Shown: positions 44,144 through 53,774 of the stretch, in pieces
Position numbering within the stretch: the first letter of the stretch is position 1
Layout of the letters: each line of letters opens with the position of its first letter
Translations under genes and position numbers: made by a program
Assembly: GCA_001048675.1 (NCBI GenBank)
Contig: CCKK01000002.1
Coordinates: forward strand, 186,001-250,000
Length of the DNA stretch: 64,000 nt
Direction of reading: 5' to 3'
DNA from: Vibrio diabolicus
Lineage (GTDB): Bacteria; Pseudomonadota; Gammaproteobacteria; Enterobacterales; Vibrionaceae
The notes under the pieces: model-generated
What the model was told of the DNA's origin: nothing
Seen by the model: only the letters and a program-made list of their open reading frames with translations
The model's database searches: none

Positions 44144-45403
44144 TTAAGCGGCACGCTTTACGAGGCAGAAGTGCTTTTTACCGCGTTGCAGTAACCAGTA
44201 TTGGTCAAACAGTGGGAAGCTTAAACTCGGGTTATCAGACGACACTTTTTCACCGTTTACACTGATGGCGTTGTTGCTGATGTGTTCGCGCGCAACACGT
44301 TTCGAGCTTGCTAAACCCGACTCAACCAGCAGCTCAACCAAATCTTGTTGTGCACTCTCAATGCTTGGTAAACCATCCAACTCCAATTGTTTTAATTCAC
44401 CCAAACTCAGTTGTTGCATATTACCGCTGAATAAAGCTTGCGTGATGCGTTCGGCACTGGCTAGACCTTCTTCGCCATGAACAAATCGCGTCATTTCTTC
44501 AGCGAGAATACGTTGTGCTTGTGGCTTGCCTTGGCTTGCTTGGTCTTGCGCTTCAATGCTGGCAATTTCTTCGCAGCTCAAGAACGTGTAGTAACGCAAG
44601 AAGTGGTAAACGTCGGCGTCTTCTGCGCCAAGCCAGAACTGGTAGAAGGCGTAAGGAGAGGTTTTGCTAGGATCTAGCCACACTGCGCCGCCTTCGGTTT
44701 TGCCAAACTTGGTACCATCGGATTTGGTGATCAGCGGCAGAGTTAAGCCAAATACTTGCTCACCATTTTGACGACGAGTTAAATCGATCCCACCGACGAT
44801 GTTTCCCCATTGGTCATTGCCACCGATTTGCAAACGACAATCGTATTGACGGTTTAGCTCGGCAAAATCGTACGATTGCAGCAGAGCGTAGCTAAATTCG
44901 GTAAAAGAGATGCCTTGATCAGGGCGTTGCAAGCGTTGCTTTACCGACTCTCGGTTGATCATGGTATTGATCGAGAAGTGCTTACCTACATCGCGGAAGA
45001 AGTCGATCACATTGATCGCTTTCATCCAGTCAGCGTTGTTCACCATGATCATTGGCTTGGCCAGTTGGTGATTCATCAACTGCTGAATTTGATTCGAAAG
45101 ATCGTTAACCCAACCTGAGACGATTTCTGAAGAATTCAGACTGCGCTCGGTCGCTTTAAAGCTTGGGTCGCCAATCATGCCCGTTGCGCCGCCAATCAGG
45201 GCAACTGCTTGGTGTCCGGCATCTTGAAAGCGCTTAAGCATGATCAAAGGCACGAGGTGGCCGATGTGCAAGCTGCCAGCTGTAGGATCGAAGCCGCAGT
45301 AAACGGTTTGTGGCCGTGAGAGAAGTGTCTGAATTTCTTCCAAATCGCTGGCTTGTGCAATCAAGCCACGATCTTGTAAATCTTGCAGTAATGGTGTCGT
45401 CAT
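44144..45403 (-). CDS. tyrS: Tyrosyl-tRNA synthetase
   Basis: A 419-residue class Ic aminoacyl-tRNA synthetase that charges tRNA-Tyr. The HIGH motif is in [12 protein letters not shown] (about 44-55), tyrosine-pocket residues in [14 protein letters not shown] and GGNDQWGN, and the mobile KMSKS-type loop reads KFGKTEGG (E. coli type). The C-terminus has an S4 RNA-binding domain ([29 protein letters not shown]). Vibrio genomes often carry two tyrS genes; whether this is the only copy cannot be told. Start 45403 lies behind a TTAGTGG leader without strong ribosome site. No T-box is expected or seen. Confidence 0.93.
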   Translation of the reverse strand: MTTPLLQDLQDRGLIAQASDLEEIQTLLSRPQTVYCGFDPTAGSLHIGHLVPLIMLKRFQDAGHQAVALIGGATGMIGDPSFKATERSLNSSEIVSGWVNDLSNQIQQLMNHQLAKPMIMVNNADWMKAINVIDFFRDVGKHFSINTMINRESVKQRLQRPDQGISFTEFSYALLQSYDFAELNRQYDCRLQIGGNDQWGNIVGGIDLTRRQNGEQVFGLTLPLITKSDGTKFGKTEGGAVWLDPSKTSPYAFYQFWLGAEDADVYHFLRYYTFLSCEEIASIEAQDQASQGKPQAQRILAEEMTRFVHGEEGLASAERITQALFSGNMQQLSLGELKQLELDGLPSIESAQQDLVELLVESGLASSKRVAREHISNNAISVNGEKVSSDNPSLSFPLFDQYWLLQRGKKHFCLVKRAA

Positions 45404-45485
45404 TCTTTTTGTCTGTCTTAGTGGTTGTTGTATTCAGACTAAAACGCGACACCTTTTCTCCATATATCCCTTAAGGGACAGTTTT

Positions 45486-46292
45486 TTATCTTGAATGGAG
45501 AATGAGGTGATTGAGGAAAAGCTGGAATAACTCACTCAATGAAGACACATTTAACTGCGAGTAAATGCGTTTTCGATGATTTTTGACTGTGCCTTGCACT
45601 AAGTGTAACCGCGCGGCAATTTCTTTGGTGTCAAACCCTTGAGCGAGAAGTGAAGCCACCTCTTGCTCGCGACGAGTGAGTGATTCTACGCCAAATGTTG
45701 CTAAAGCTTGCTCAATGGCCAATCGCATACTGCCAGAATAAGCACTCTGGGCAAAAACAGGCTCAGAAAAGGTAAACTCCGTTTGTTTCCAGTGCTGCTG
45801 ACAAAGCGATTGAATTATCGGGAAGTAGGGCTTTAATTTATTGATTTGCTGTTGAGAAAAGTATTTTCCATCATTCATATACCCGAAGTACAGCATGACC
45901 CAACGGCCAGGTTCGACTTCGACTAGCATGCTCAGTTCGTCTTTCCACCCGGTCTGATGGTAGAACTGTTCGCAGTAGGAAGTAAAATCAACGCCTTTGC
46001 GTGCTACGTCTTTGAGCGTAAATATGCCTTGTTGTTTTGTCTCGTTTAGTTTGAGAAAAAACGGGTCATTTTGAAATGAATCGGTAAGGTAGCGTTGAAA
46101 AAGTAATTCTCGCTCGTTCTCAATCGAGTCGTAGAGATAAATAGGATGTTTACCTTCTCGATAACCTAAAATAACCGCGCAATCAAAATGAAAAAGAGTG
46201 CGAATGACACGCATAAGCTTAGGAGTAAAGTTAGGCGTATTAAGAGCAGAAATTGCTTCTGCCAGCAGATTATTAAAGTTATTGTCAGGCAT
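45486..46292 (-). CDS. LuxR-family transcriptional regulator
   Basis: About 268 residues (start taken at ATG 46292, MPDNNFNNLL; longer starts are possible but lack ribosome sites). The N-terminal 190 residues form an unrecognised sensor-like region (FHFDCAVILGYREGKHPIYLYDSI; VMLYFGYMNDGKYFSQQQI) that might be PAS- or GAF-like. The C-terminus is a clear LuxR/GerE helix-turn-helix: LTRREQEVASLLAQGFDTKEIAARLHLVQGTVKNHRKRIYSQLNVSS. It lacks the autoinducer-binding motif. Target genes are unknown. An unusual 12-bp palindrome lies in its upstream region. Confidence 0.8.
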   Translation of the reverse strand: MPDNNFNNLLAEAISALNTPNFTPKLMRVIRTLFHFDCAVILGYREGKHPIYLYDSIENERELLFQRYLTDSFQNDPFFLKLNETKQQGIFTLKDVARKGVDFTSYCEQFYHQTGWKDELSMLVEVEPGRWVMLYFGYMNDGKYFSQQQINKLKPYFPIIQSLCQQHWKQTEFTFSEPVFAQSAYSGSMRLAIEQALATFGVESLTRREQEVASLLAQGFDTKEIAARLHLVQGTVKNHRKRIYSQLNVSSLSELFQLFLNHLILHSR

Positions 46293-46351
46293 GGGATACC
46301 GAATCGCAGATGGTTTTGCGCAAGCATAACCAAAAGCCATCCAACGAGAAA

Positions 46352-46380
46352 GGGAAGTCACCATCTTCTGGTGACTTCCC
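46352..46380. promoter_or_regulatory. Perfect palindrome upstream of the LuxR-type gene
   Basis: Arms GGGAAGTCACCA (46352-46363) and TGGTGACTTCCC (46369-46380) are exact complements around TCTTC. No T tract follows on either strand. It is either an operator or a hairpin in the 5' leader of the regulator mRNA. Confidence 0.5.
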
Positions 46381-46485
46381 ATGAGAAAGTTGCACAAGTA
46401 CTCAGTTTTGAGGAGTCATAGCTGCGTTAACTTATTGATAAGGGTGCATAACAACCGTTCTGTTTAAGCGATTAGTTGCTATGCG

Positions 46486-47265
46486 TTACTGCGAGTTGGT
46501 GAGCTCTTCGTTAACCCAATATTTAGAACCAGACACGTTGGCATCGATGAGCAAGCCTTTTGCATTCAACTGATAAACGGCGACGCCACTGTTAAATTGT
46601 TTTGAAAGTTGCTCTGAGTCTTCGCCAGCTACAGCAGAGGCTTCACTGGTCGCTTCCCATCCTTCGTTGACGAACGTATCAAAGTCTTCTTTGCTTTCAA
46701 ACAGAATCACTTGTTGGTAAAACTTGCCGCCAGCCCCAAGTGCGACGCCCAAACCAAACATATTCATATAAGTGCGTTTTTCTGTTTCCTTATTGACTGC
46801 GACACCTGACCCTGAGTTGGTGTGAAACAATAAAGACAATTTACGAGAATCAAAGACCGCGTAGCCGTAAGCGTTGTCGTAAATGGCTTTGGCCTCCGGC
46901 TTTTCATTAAACAACTTGAGCAAAGCACTATCCGCCATTAAGTCTACGGCTTGGCGAGCTTCTTCTGGCGTGTCGCCTTCCATCAGTTCATCAATTTTCT
47001 TGTCGGCTGCATCTATCCATTCTTTGCTTTTCTCGATACTAGATTCTGTCCACTCGCCCGCGGTATTGATTGCTTCCTCGGACCAGTTCGTGAAATCTTG
47101 CCACGCTTGCTTTGAAAAGGCTTTGGTATCGTCCCAAGCATCTTGCGCAGTATCAGAAACCGCTTCGCCTAGCTCAGACATTTTGTTGGAAATATCATCC
47201 CAATCTGCGTAAGCGGGAGAGGCTAGGAGCATCAATGTGGTAATGAGTGCGATAGACTTTTTCAT
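46486..47265 (-). CDS. SYLF (YSC84)-domain exported lipid-binding-type protein
   Basis: A 259-residue protein with a signal peptide (MKKSIALITTLMLLASPAYA). A helical linker of about 85 residues rich in Trp, Asp and Lys (AWDDTKAFSKQAWQDFTNWSEEAIN) precedes the SYLF domain (about 105-255): AIYDNAYGYAVFDSRKLSLLF, GSGVAVNKETEKRTYMNMFGLGVALGAGGKFYQQVILF and FNSGVAVYQLNAKGLLIDANVSGSKYW. SYLF domains bind phosphoinositides or other lipids in eukaryotes; in bacteria the role is unclear. The start at 47268 (MMKK) is the alternative. Confidence 0.82.
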   Translation of the reverse strand: MKKSIALITTLMLLASPAYADWDDISNKMSELGEAVSDTAQDAWDDTKAFSKQAWQDFTNWSEEAINTAGEWTESSIEKSKEWIDAADKKIDELMEGDTPEEARQAVDLMADSALLKLFNEKPEAKAIYDNAYGYAVFDSRKLSLLFHTNSGSGVAVNKETEKRTYMNMFGLGVALGAGGKFYQQVILFESKEDFDTFVNEGWEATSEASAVAGEDSEQLSKQFNSGVAVYQLNAKGLLIDANVSGSKYWVNEELTNSQ

Positions 47266-47392
47266 CAAATTCTCTCTGGAGTTGTCGATACATCATTCAT
47301 TCTAGGTCATCAGACTTTGATAATGAAATTGACTAAATGGCGATCTTGAGAGAGGAATCACGAACTGATTGCGAAATGACGTATGAATAACA

Positions 47393-47421
47393 AAGCCCTC
47401 ACAAGGGGAGTGTGAGGGCTT
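47393..47421 (-). terminator. Terminator of ppsA
   Basis: 11-bp perfect stem AAGCCCTCACA/TGTGAGGGCTT (47393-47403 and 47411-47421) 14 bases after the ppsA stop. Confidence 0.75.
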
Positions 47422-47435
47422 GAGTTTTTAGTGCG

Positions 47436-49808
47436 TTACTTGCTGCTAACTTTACCGAGCTGTAACCAAGTATCGATAACGGTGTCTGGGTTTAGTGAAA
47501 CAGAGCTGATGCCTTGCTCCATCAACCATTCCGCCAAATCTTCATGATCTGATGGGCCCTGACCACAAATACCCACGTACTTGCCAGCTTTGGTTGCTGC
47601 GTCAATTGCCATTTTCAGCATGATTTTCACCGCCGCGTTACGCTCATCAAATAGGTGAGCAACGTCGCCAGAGTCACGGTCCAGACCAAGCGTTAGCTGA
47701 GTCATGTCGTTTGAACCAATCGAGAAGCCGTCAAAGTACTTCAAGAACTCATCGGCAAGTACCGCGTTGGATGGCAGCTCACACATCATGATGACTTTCA
47801 GACCTTGGTCGCCACGGCGCAGATCAAACTTCGCTAGTAAATCAATCACTGATGCAGCTTCGCTTGGTGTACGCACGAATGGGATCATGATTTCAACGTT
47901 TTTCAGACCCATTTCGTTACGAACGCGCTTGATAGCTTGAGTTTCTAACTCGAAGCAATCTTCAAACACTGGAGAAATGTAACGAGACGCACCACGGAAG
48001 CCGAGCATTGGGTTTTCTTCATGCGGTTCGTAGGCTTTACCACCAACCAAGTTGCTGTATTCGTTCGACTTAAAGTCAGACATACGAACGATGACGCGTT
48101 TTGGCCAGAAAGCAGAAGCGATAGTCGCGATGCCTTCAGTCAGCTTGCTCACGTAGAAATCGATAGGATCTTTGTAACCACGAATGCGCTGTTTAATTTC
48201 TGCTTTTAGCTCATCGCTTTGCGCATCAAAGTTAAGTAATGCTTTCGGGTGAATACCGATCATCTTGTTGATGATGAACTCTAGACGAGCAAGACCAACA
48301 CCTTCGTTTGGAATCTGAGCAAAGTCGAATGCGCGATCTGGGTTGCCCACATTCATCATCACTTTGGTCGGCAGTAGTGGCAGTTCATCAACAGAAGAGC
48401 GTTTTACATCAAACTCAAGCTCACCTTGGTAAACGTAACCCGTTTCGCCTTCTGCACAAGATACTGTCACTGTTGCGCCATCAGTCAGTTTGCTTGTCGC
48501 ATCGCCACAGCCAACGATTGCAGGAATACCAAGTTCACGAGCAATGATTGCTGCGTGACAAGTACGTCCGCCACGGTTGGTAACAATAGCAGAAGCTTTC
48601 TTCATCACTGGTTCCCAGTCTGGGTCAGTCATGTCTGTAACTAACACATCACCTTCTTGAACCAATGACATTTGGTCCAGAGAGTCAACCAAACGTACTG
48701 CACCTTTACCGATACGTTGACCGATTGCACGACCTTCAATCAAAACATCTGCTTTGTTCTGTAGCTCGTAGCGCTCAATCACGTTTTGTTCCGTTTGTGA
48801 ACATACGGTTTCAGGACGCGCTTGAACAATGTACAACTTGCCGTCGATGCCATCTTTTGCCCACTCAATGTCCATTGGACGCTGGTAGTGCTTCTCGATG
48901 ATCATCGCTTGTTTGGCGAGCTCTTTGATCTCTTCGTCGTTCAGTGAGAACGTGTTGCGCTCTTCATCAGAAGTATCAACGATATCAACTTGTTTGCCGA
49001 TCTCTTGGTTGTCAGAGTAGATCATTTTGATCAACTTAGAACCAAATGTTTTCTTAACGATCGGGTGCTCACCTGCTTCAAGCATTGGCTTATGAACGTA
49101 GAATTCATCAGGGTTTACTGCGCCTTGAACGACCATTTCACCTAGGCCCCATGAAGAGGTGATGAAGACAACTTGGTCGAAACCAGACTCAGTATCAAGC
49201 GTAAACATTACACCCGAAGAAGCTTTGTCTGAACGCACCATACGTTGGATACCCGCCGATAGCGAGATACCACGGTGGTCGAAGCCTTGGTGTACACGGT
49301 AAGAGATCGCACGGTCGTTAAATAGAGAAGCGTAAACGTGCTTAGTTGCTTCTAGTACTGCGTCGATGCCTTTCACGTTCAAAAACGTTTCTTGCTGACC
49401 AGCAAAAGAGGCATCAGGCAGGTCTTCTGCCGTAGCAGATGAACGAACTGCGACTGAAAGCTCAGGGTTGCCTTCAATCAGTTCTTGGTAGTTTTCACGG
49501 ATTTCTTGTTCAAGGTCCGCAGGGAAAGGGGCCTCTAATACCCATTGACGGATGGTTGCACCTGTCTTACGCAGAGCTTCCACATCCTCAACGTCTAGTT
49601 CATCAAGTAATTGGTGAATACGCTCATCCAAACCTTCGTGGTCAAGGAATTGGTTAAACGCGTATGAGGTTGTCGCAAAACCATTTGGTACAGAAACGCC
49701 TGCGTTCGCTAGGTTAGAAACCATTTCGCCAAGTGAAGCATTCTTACCGCCGACTTTGTCGACATCATCCATGGATAGGCCATTGAACCAGAGGGTGTTC
49801 TTTTGCAT
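47436..49808 (-). CDS. ppsA: Phosphoenolpyruvate synthase
   Basis: A 790-residue enzyme that converts pyruvate, ATP and water to PEP, AMP and phosphate for gluconeogenesis. N-terminal ATP-grasp domain ([40 protein letters not shown]), the phosphohistidine domain with the catalytic His in [20 protein letters not shown], and the C-terminal PEP-binding TIM barrel ([30 protein letters not shown]). ATG 49808 follows GGAGAAAG; an upstream start adds 6 residues. The divergent gene encodes its regulator PpsR, the usual arrangement in gammaproteobacteria. Confidence 0.95.
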   Translation of the reverse strand: MQKNTLWFNGLSMDDVDKVGGKNASLGEMVSNLANAGVSVPNGFATTSYAFNQFLDHEGLDERIHQLLDELDVEDVEALRKTGATIRQWVLEAPFPADLEQEIRENYQELIEGNPELSVAVRSSATAEDLPDASFAGQQETFLNVKGIDAVLEATKHVYASLFNDRAISYRVHQGFDHRGISLSAGIQRMVRSDKASSGVMFTLDTESGFDQVVFITSSWGLGEMVVQGAVNPDEFYVHKPMLEAGEHPIVKKTFGSKLIKMIYSDNQEIGKQVDIVDTSDEERNTFSLNDEEIKELAKQAMIIEKHYQRPMDIEWAKDGIDGKLYIVQARPETVCSQTEQNVIERYELQNKADVLIEGRAIGQRIGKGAVRLVDSLDQMSLVQEGDVLVTDMTDPDWEPVMKKASAIVTNRGGRTCHAAIIARELGIPAIVGCGDATSKLTDGATVTVSCAEGETGYVYQGELEFDVKRSSVDELPLLPTKVMMNVGNPDRAFDFAQIPNEGVGLARLEFIINKMIGIHPKALLNFDAQSDELKAEIKQRIRGYKDPIDFYVSKLTEGIATIASAFWPKRVIVRMSDFKSNEYSNLVGGKAYEPHEENPMLGFRGASRYISPVFEDCFELETQAIKRVRNEMGLKNVEIMIPFVRTPSEAASVIDLLAKFDLRRGDQGLKVIMMCELPSNAVLADEFLKYFDGFSIGSNDMTQLTLGLDRDSGDVAHLFDERNAAVKIMLKMAIDAATKAGKYVGICGQGPSDHEDLAEWLMEQGISSVSLNPDTVIDTWLQLGKVSSK

Positions 49809-49922
49809 GTCTTTCTCCAGAAACATTGCAGCTTAGTAGGGGGACTTAAATCGCTCTAAACAATCGCATGTTGGCTGTTATTACACTTTGACCATACATT
49901 GCTTCATTTAGATTGATATCAA

Positions 49923-49938
49923 AGGCAAACGATTACGT
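49923..49938. promoter_or_regulatory. LacI/PurR-type operator in the ppsA-ppsR intergenic region
   Basis: AGGCAAACGATTACGT fits every fixed position of the E. coli PurR consensus ANGCAANCGNTTNCNT. It lies 114 bases before ppsA and 122 before ppsR. LacI relatives such as Cra share the central ACGATT, so Cra is the alternative; Cra is the known E. coli activator of ppsA. Confidence 0.5.
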
Positions 49939-50060
49939 TCTGGCTAGAAAAAAATTCAAAAGAATTTTTAAAGCTGTGGTGAACCTAACTGAAAGCCAAA
50001 CTGATTTATTAATATTATGTTTACCATCCTACTCAAAAGATTTTGAAAAATTAAACAGAA

Positions 50061-50897
50061 ATGCAAATAAATAACCAAAGTCGTGATGTGTTCTATGTTT
50101 CTGACGGTACGGCGATAACATGTGAGACATTAGGGCATGTTGTTCTCGGTCAATTTCCGTTCATTCCTAACGAAAAAACCTTTCCGTTCGTAGAAAGCCA
50201 GGACAAAGTTGCTGACGTTGTAAAAGAAATTGAAACTTCCTACCAACGCAATGGCGTCAAACCTCTGGTGTTTTTCTCTATCGTGGTGCCAGACGTACGT
50301 GAAATGCTGCTGGAAGCGCCTGCATACAGCTACGATGTGTTGGAAAGCATTGTACAGAAAGTGCAAGACGACATTCAGATGGCACCAAAACCCAAGTTGC
50401 AGCGTTCTCGCAGTGTGGGGAAAGATTCCGATACCTATTTCGACCGTATCGCGGCCATTGAATATACATTGGCGCATGATGATGGCATCACGCTAAAAGG
50501 GTTGGAGCAAGCCGATATCATCCTGCTGGGAGTATCGCGCAGCGGGAAAACCCCCACCAGCCTATATATGGCGATGCAGTTTGGTTTGCGTGTCGTGAAC
50601 TATCCATTTATCGCGGAAGACGTGAAGATGATGCGTTTGTTGCCTGAGTTTGAGATCCATCGTCATAAATTGTTCGGGCTTACTATCGACCCTGAACGTT
50701 TGACTGAAATCCGTGAGAATCGTTTGTCTGGAAGTGATTACGCCAGTACCGAGCAGTGTAAGCTGGAGCTAGACACTGTAGAGGCGTTGTTTAGAAGAGA
50801 GGCGATCCCATACATCAATACGTCCTCGCTCTCTGTGGAAGAGATCACCACGCGTATTCTTGAAAAAGCAGGGATGAAACGCCGTTTGTTTGGTTAA
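50061..50897 (+). CDS. ppsR: PEP synthase regulatory kinase/phosphorylase PpsR (DUF299)
   Basis: A 278-residue bifunctional enzyme that inactivates PEP synthase by ADP-dependent phosphorylation of a Thr and reactivates it by phosphate-dependent removal. The family start is [29 protein letters not shown] and the P-loop-like motif is [18 protein letters not shown] near 151-168. Length matches (about 270-280). It diverges from ppsA with a 252-base shared control region and ends in a bidirectional terminator before ansB. Confidence 0.95.
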   Translation: MQINNQSRDVFYVSDGTAITCETLGHVVLGQFPFIPNEKTFPFVESQDKVADVVKEIETSYQRNGVKPLVFFSIVVPDVREMLLEAPAYSYDVLESIVQKVQDDIQMAPKPKLQRSRSVGKDSDTYFDRIAAIEYTLAHDDGITLKGLEQADIILLGVSRSGKTPTSLYMAMQFGLRVVNYPFIAEDVKMMRLLPEFEIHRHKLFGLTIDPERLTEIRENRLSGSDYASTEQCKLELDTVEALFRREAIPYINTSSLSVEEITTRILEKAGMKRRLFG

Positions 50898-50923
50898 CCA
50901 GGGGCGCCAACATCGTCGTGTGC

Positions 50924-50952
50924 AAGAGGAGGCGAGTAACACCTCCTCTTGT
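50924..50952. terminator. Terminator between ppsR and ansB
   Basis: 10-bp perfect stem CAAGAGGAGG/CCTCCTCTTG (50924-50933 and 50943-50952) in the gap between the convergent stops. T tracts are weak. Confidence 0.65.
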
Positions 50953-50977
50953 GCATCTAAAGATGCCTTACACAGAA

Positions 50978-52042
50978 TTAATAGTATTGGAACATCTTTT
51001 GGATGTCTTGATAGTTTTTGGTTTGAGTCAGTGACAGCATCAGTAAGATACGTGCTTTTTGTGGGTTTAGTGTGCCTGAGGCAACAAAGCCATATTTTTC
51101 GTCATCAATTTCAGCATCCAAAGTGGTTGAGCCGCTAGGCGTTCGGGAGCTCCTTACAACAACAACGCCATCTTTGCTCGCTTTTTCTAGCTCATCAAAG
51201 ACCGTGTGGTACAAGTTACCATTACCAACACCAGCACTTACAATACCGTCAAACTTGGCATCAACAAAGGCTTTGACTGGTAAGCTCGACGCATTTGCAT
51301 AGTTATAAACAATACCTACTTTAGGTAGTGTGTTAAGTTTTGATACATCGAATGGTGTTTCTGTGGTGTGTTTACGCTCTGGGCTTCGTTGATATTTGGC
51401 ATCGCTATTATGAATGTAACCGATAGGGCCAAAGTTAGGTGACTGGAAAGTACTGACGGAAGTGGTGTTTGTTTTAGTTACGTCTCGCGCATCGAATATA
51501 GTGTCATTCATCGCGACTAACACGCCGCGCCCTTCAGAATCTTCATCGGTGGCTGTCACGACGGCGTTGTATAAATTAACTGGGCCATCAGCACTCATTG
51601 CGGTGGAAGGACGCATTGCACCGACAATCACGACTGGTTTTTTGCTCTTGACGCTCAGATCAAGGAAGTAAGCGGTTTCTTCTAACGTATCGGTACCATG
51701 CGTGATGACGATACCGTCAACATCATCTTGAGCGAGCAGTTCGTTGACGCGTTTGGCTAATTTAAGCCATACCTCATCATTCATATCTTGTGAACCGATA
51801 CTGACCACTTGCTCTCCAGAAATATCGGCAATGTTGGTCATACTCGGCACCGCAGAAATCAATGATTCAACGCCGACTTTACCTGCTGTGTAGTTTGACT
51901 CGGTTGCAGATTGACCTGCTCCAGCTATGGTGCCACCAGTGGCAAGGATTTTAATGTTCGGAAGATCGTATTGCGCAAAAGAGAACGAACTGATGCATAA
52001 ACCGAGAGTTATCGTACTGAGGCGGAAAAGATTTTTCGTCAT
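50978..52042 (-). CDS. ansB: Type II periplasmic L-asparaginase
   Basis: A 354-residue enzyme that hydrolyses asparagine to aspartate and ammonia in the periplasm. Signal peptide MTKNLFRLSTITLGLCISSFSFA (start 52042 after AGGTG). The two catalytic threonines lie in the family motifs NIKILATGGTIAGAG and DGIVITHGTDTLEETAYFL, and other pocket residues in SIGSQDMND. Mature length about 330 matches the type II enzymes. It stands alone and converges on ppsR. Control by Crp and Fnr is common for ansB but no site was read here. Confidence 0.95.
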   Translation of the reverse strand: MTKNLFRLSTITLGLCISSFSFAQYDLPNIKILATGGTIAGAGQSATESNYTAGKVGVESLISAVPSMTNIADISGEQVVSIGSQDMNDEVWLKLAKRVNELLAQDDVDGIVITHGTDTLEETAYFLDLSVKSKKPVVIVGAMRPSTAMSADGPVNLYNAVVTATDEDSEGRGVLVAMNDTIFDARDVTKTNTTSVSTFQSPNFGPIGYIHNSDAKYQRSPERKHTTETPFDVSKLNTLPKVGIVYNYANASSLPVKAFVDAKFDGIVSAGVGNGNLYHTVFDELEKASKDGVVVVRSSRTPSGSTTLDAEIDDEKYGFVASGTLNPQKARILLMLSLTQTKNYQDIQKMFQYY

Positions 52043-52347
52043 AGGAATCACCTGCTATTAGGTTGGATGTTGGGGAACTCATCTATCCTAAAAACAGCGG
52101 GTTAGATTTTTTGAGCACTAGTTCAACAAATTGCAGATGAAGATCGTGATCAAGCAATCAGTTAAAGAACATTAATTCAAACAATTAACTTAAATAACGT
52201 GCTTCTTTAACAAGTGAGATGTACTAATAACGTGCATAATGCGTTATATGCTCTAATCTATTGATTGGGAAATAAAGAGGGAAGGGAGGCGCGATTAGGT
52301 TACTAAACACGAATTGAGAAGTGCAATTTCTTCAAAGTTTACAGTGT
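52043..52347. other. Intergenic region between ansB and the purA paralogue, no gene seen
   Basis: About 300 AT-rich bases upstream of ansB, presumably holding its promoter. No open frame with a ribosome site and no known operator was recognised. Confidence 0.5.
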
Positions 52348-52388
52348 AAAAAAAAGCGGCTTTACCCCGGAACAGATAAAAGCCGCTT
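52348..52388 (-). terminator. Terminator of the purA paralogue
   Basis: 10-bp stem AAGCGGCTTT/AAAGCCGCTT (52354-52363 and 52379-52388) followed on the minus strand by a run of eight T. Confidence 0.9.
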
Positions 52389-52412
52389 GCCAATGATGTG
52401 TTAATTCACATC

Positions 52413-53669
52413 TTATCGCATAATCATTTGTTCACGACCAGGACCCACAGACACCATTTTTACTGGTACGCCCATCAGTTCCTCAATGCGTAGAACGTAT
52501 TTCTGTGCTGCTACTGGAAGCTCTTCAAACTTACGACAACCTGTGATGTCCTCGCTCCAGCTTTCCATCTTCTCGTAGATTGGCGCAAGAGATGCAGTTT
52601 GAGGCCAGATTGGGTTTTCGCTGTGGTCGCCTTCGTAGCCAACACAGATTTTCAGATCGTTAAGACCAGTCAAACAGTCTACTTTCGTTAGTGCAATTTC
52701 AGTTGCGGCTTGCAGTTCAACGCCATTCTTCGTAGCGACTGCGTCGAAGTAACCCATATCGCGCGGACGACCTGTAGTTGCACCGAACTCGCCTGCAAGT
52801 TCTCGGAAAGCATCTTGCTCTTCCATTGCAGTGATCAACGTACCAGTACCTACTGATGAGCTGAATGCTTTTGCAACCGCAATAACGCGTTCAGGACGAA
52901 GTGCTGGAAGACCACTGCCGATACCCGCGTACATTGATACAACGTTAGAAGACGTTGTCCAAGGGTACTCACCGTAAACAAGGTCACGACCCGCGCCAAG
53001 CTGCGCTTCGAACAATAGAGTTTTGTCTTTTGCTTGTAGCGCTTTTAAAGGAAGCGTTACGTTGCAAATTGAATCGCGCCAAGGTGCAGAGACTTCTAGC
53101 AGCCAGTTCGCCAGTTCTTCAGCAGTTTGTTCAAACTCGAACGTCGGGTAAAGCGCACGCAGTTGTGGCAGTTTCCAATCCATCATGAATTGAAGGCGTT
53201 CAACCAATACTTCTGGTTGCTTCAACCAACCAACAAGAATGCCTTTCTTCATTACGCGGTCACCGTACGCAGGTGCAATACCTTGACGAGTTGAGCCGTA
53301 TGCTTTGTCGCCTAAACGCTGTTCTTCTAGCGTATCTTCTAGTGCGTGTAGAGGTAGACACAGTGTTGCGCGATCAGAGATGCACATATTCACTTTTACG
53401 CCCGCTTCTTCAACTTCCGCAATCTCCTGAGACAGCAACGCAGGGCTGATAACCATACCCGGACCTAACACTGCCAAACAGTCTGGGTTGAATACGCCAC
53501 TTGGTAGCTGGTGCAGCTTAAACGTACCTAGATCGTTAACCACGGTGTGACCCGCGTTGTTACCACCTTGGAAACGAATGCTCGCAGAAGCTTGCTCTGC
53601 CAAAAAGTCAACGATGCGGCCTTTGCCTTCATCACCCCAGTTTGCACCCACAACAACGATAGACGACAT
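52413..53669 (-). CDS. Adenylosuccinate synthetase paralogue (PurA family, divergent)
   Basis: A 418-residue enzyme of the PurA family, which makes adenylosuccinate from IMP, aspartate and GTP. Conserved: the GTP/catalytic start VGANWGDEGKGRIVD (catalytic Asp), the His in GGNNAGHT, and the aspartate loop FGATTGRPRDMGYFD with both Arg. Divergent: the IMP loop that reads FEGAQG in ordinary PurA is FEAQLG here (the IMP-contacting Gln replaced), GGHN is GGNN, and STRRGIGPAYED is STRQGIAPAYGD. At 418 residues it is about 14 shorter than PurA. It is therefore probably a second, specialised copy beside a housekeeping purA elsewhere. It diverges from a LysR gene across about 105 bases. Confidence 0.82.
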   Translation of the reverse strand: MSSIVVVGANWGDEGKGRIVDFLAEQASASIRFQGGNNAGHTVVNDLGTFKLHQLPSGVFNPDCLAVLGPGMVISPALLSQEIAEVEEAGVKVNMCISDRATLCLPLHALEDTLEEQRLGDKAYGSTRQGIAPAYGDRVMKKGILVGWLKQPEVLVERLQFMMDWKLPQLRALYPTFEFEQTAEELANWLLEVSAPWRDSICNVTLPLKALQAKDKTLLFEAQLGAGRDLVYGEYPWTTSSNVVSMYAGIGSGLPALRPERVIAVAKAFSSSVGTGTLITAMEEQDAFRELAGEFGATTGRPRDMGYFDAVATKNGVELQAATEIALTKVDCLTGLNDLKICVGYEGDHSENPIWPQTASLAPIYEKMESWSEDITGCRKFEELPVAAQKYVLRIEELMGVPVKMVSVGPGREQMIMR

Positions 53670-53774
53670 AATTTAATCTCCAAAAACAGATGCAAAAATC
53701 TTAAGGCGTTCGCCATAATAAGAGAAATTAATTATACTCATTAACTTGATAAGAATCTCATATCGGAATTGGCA

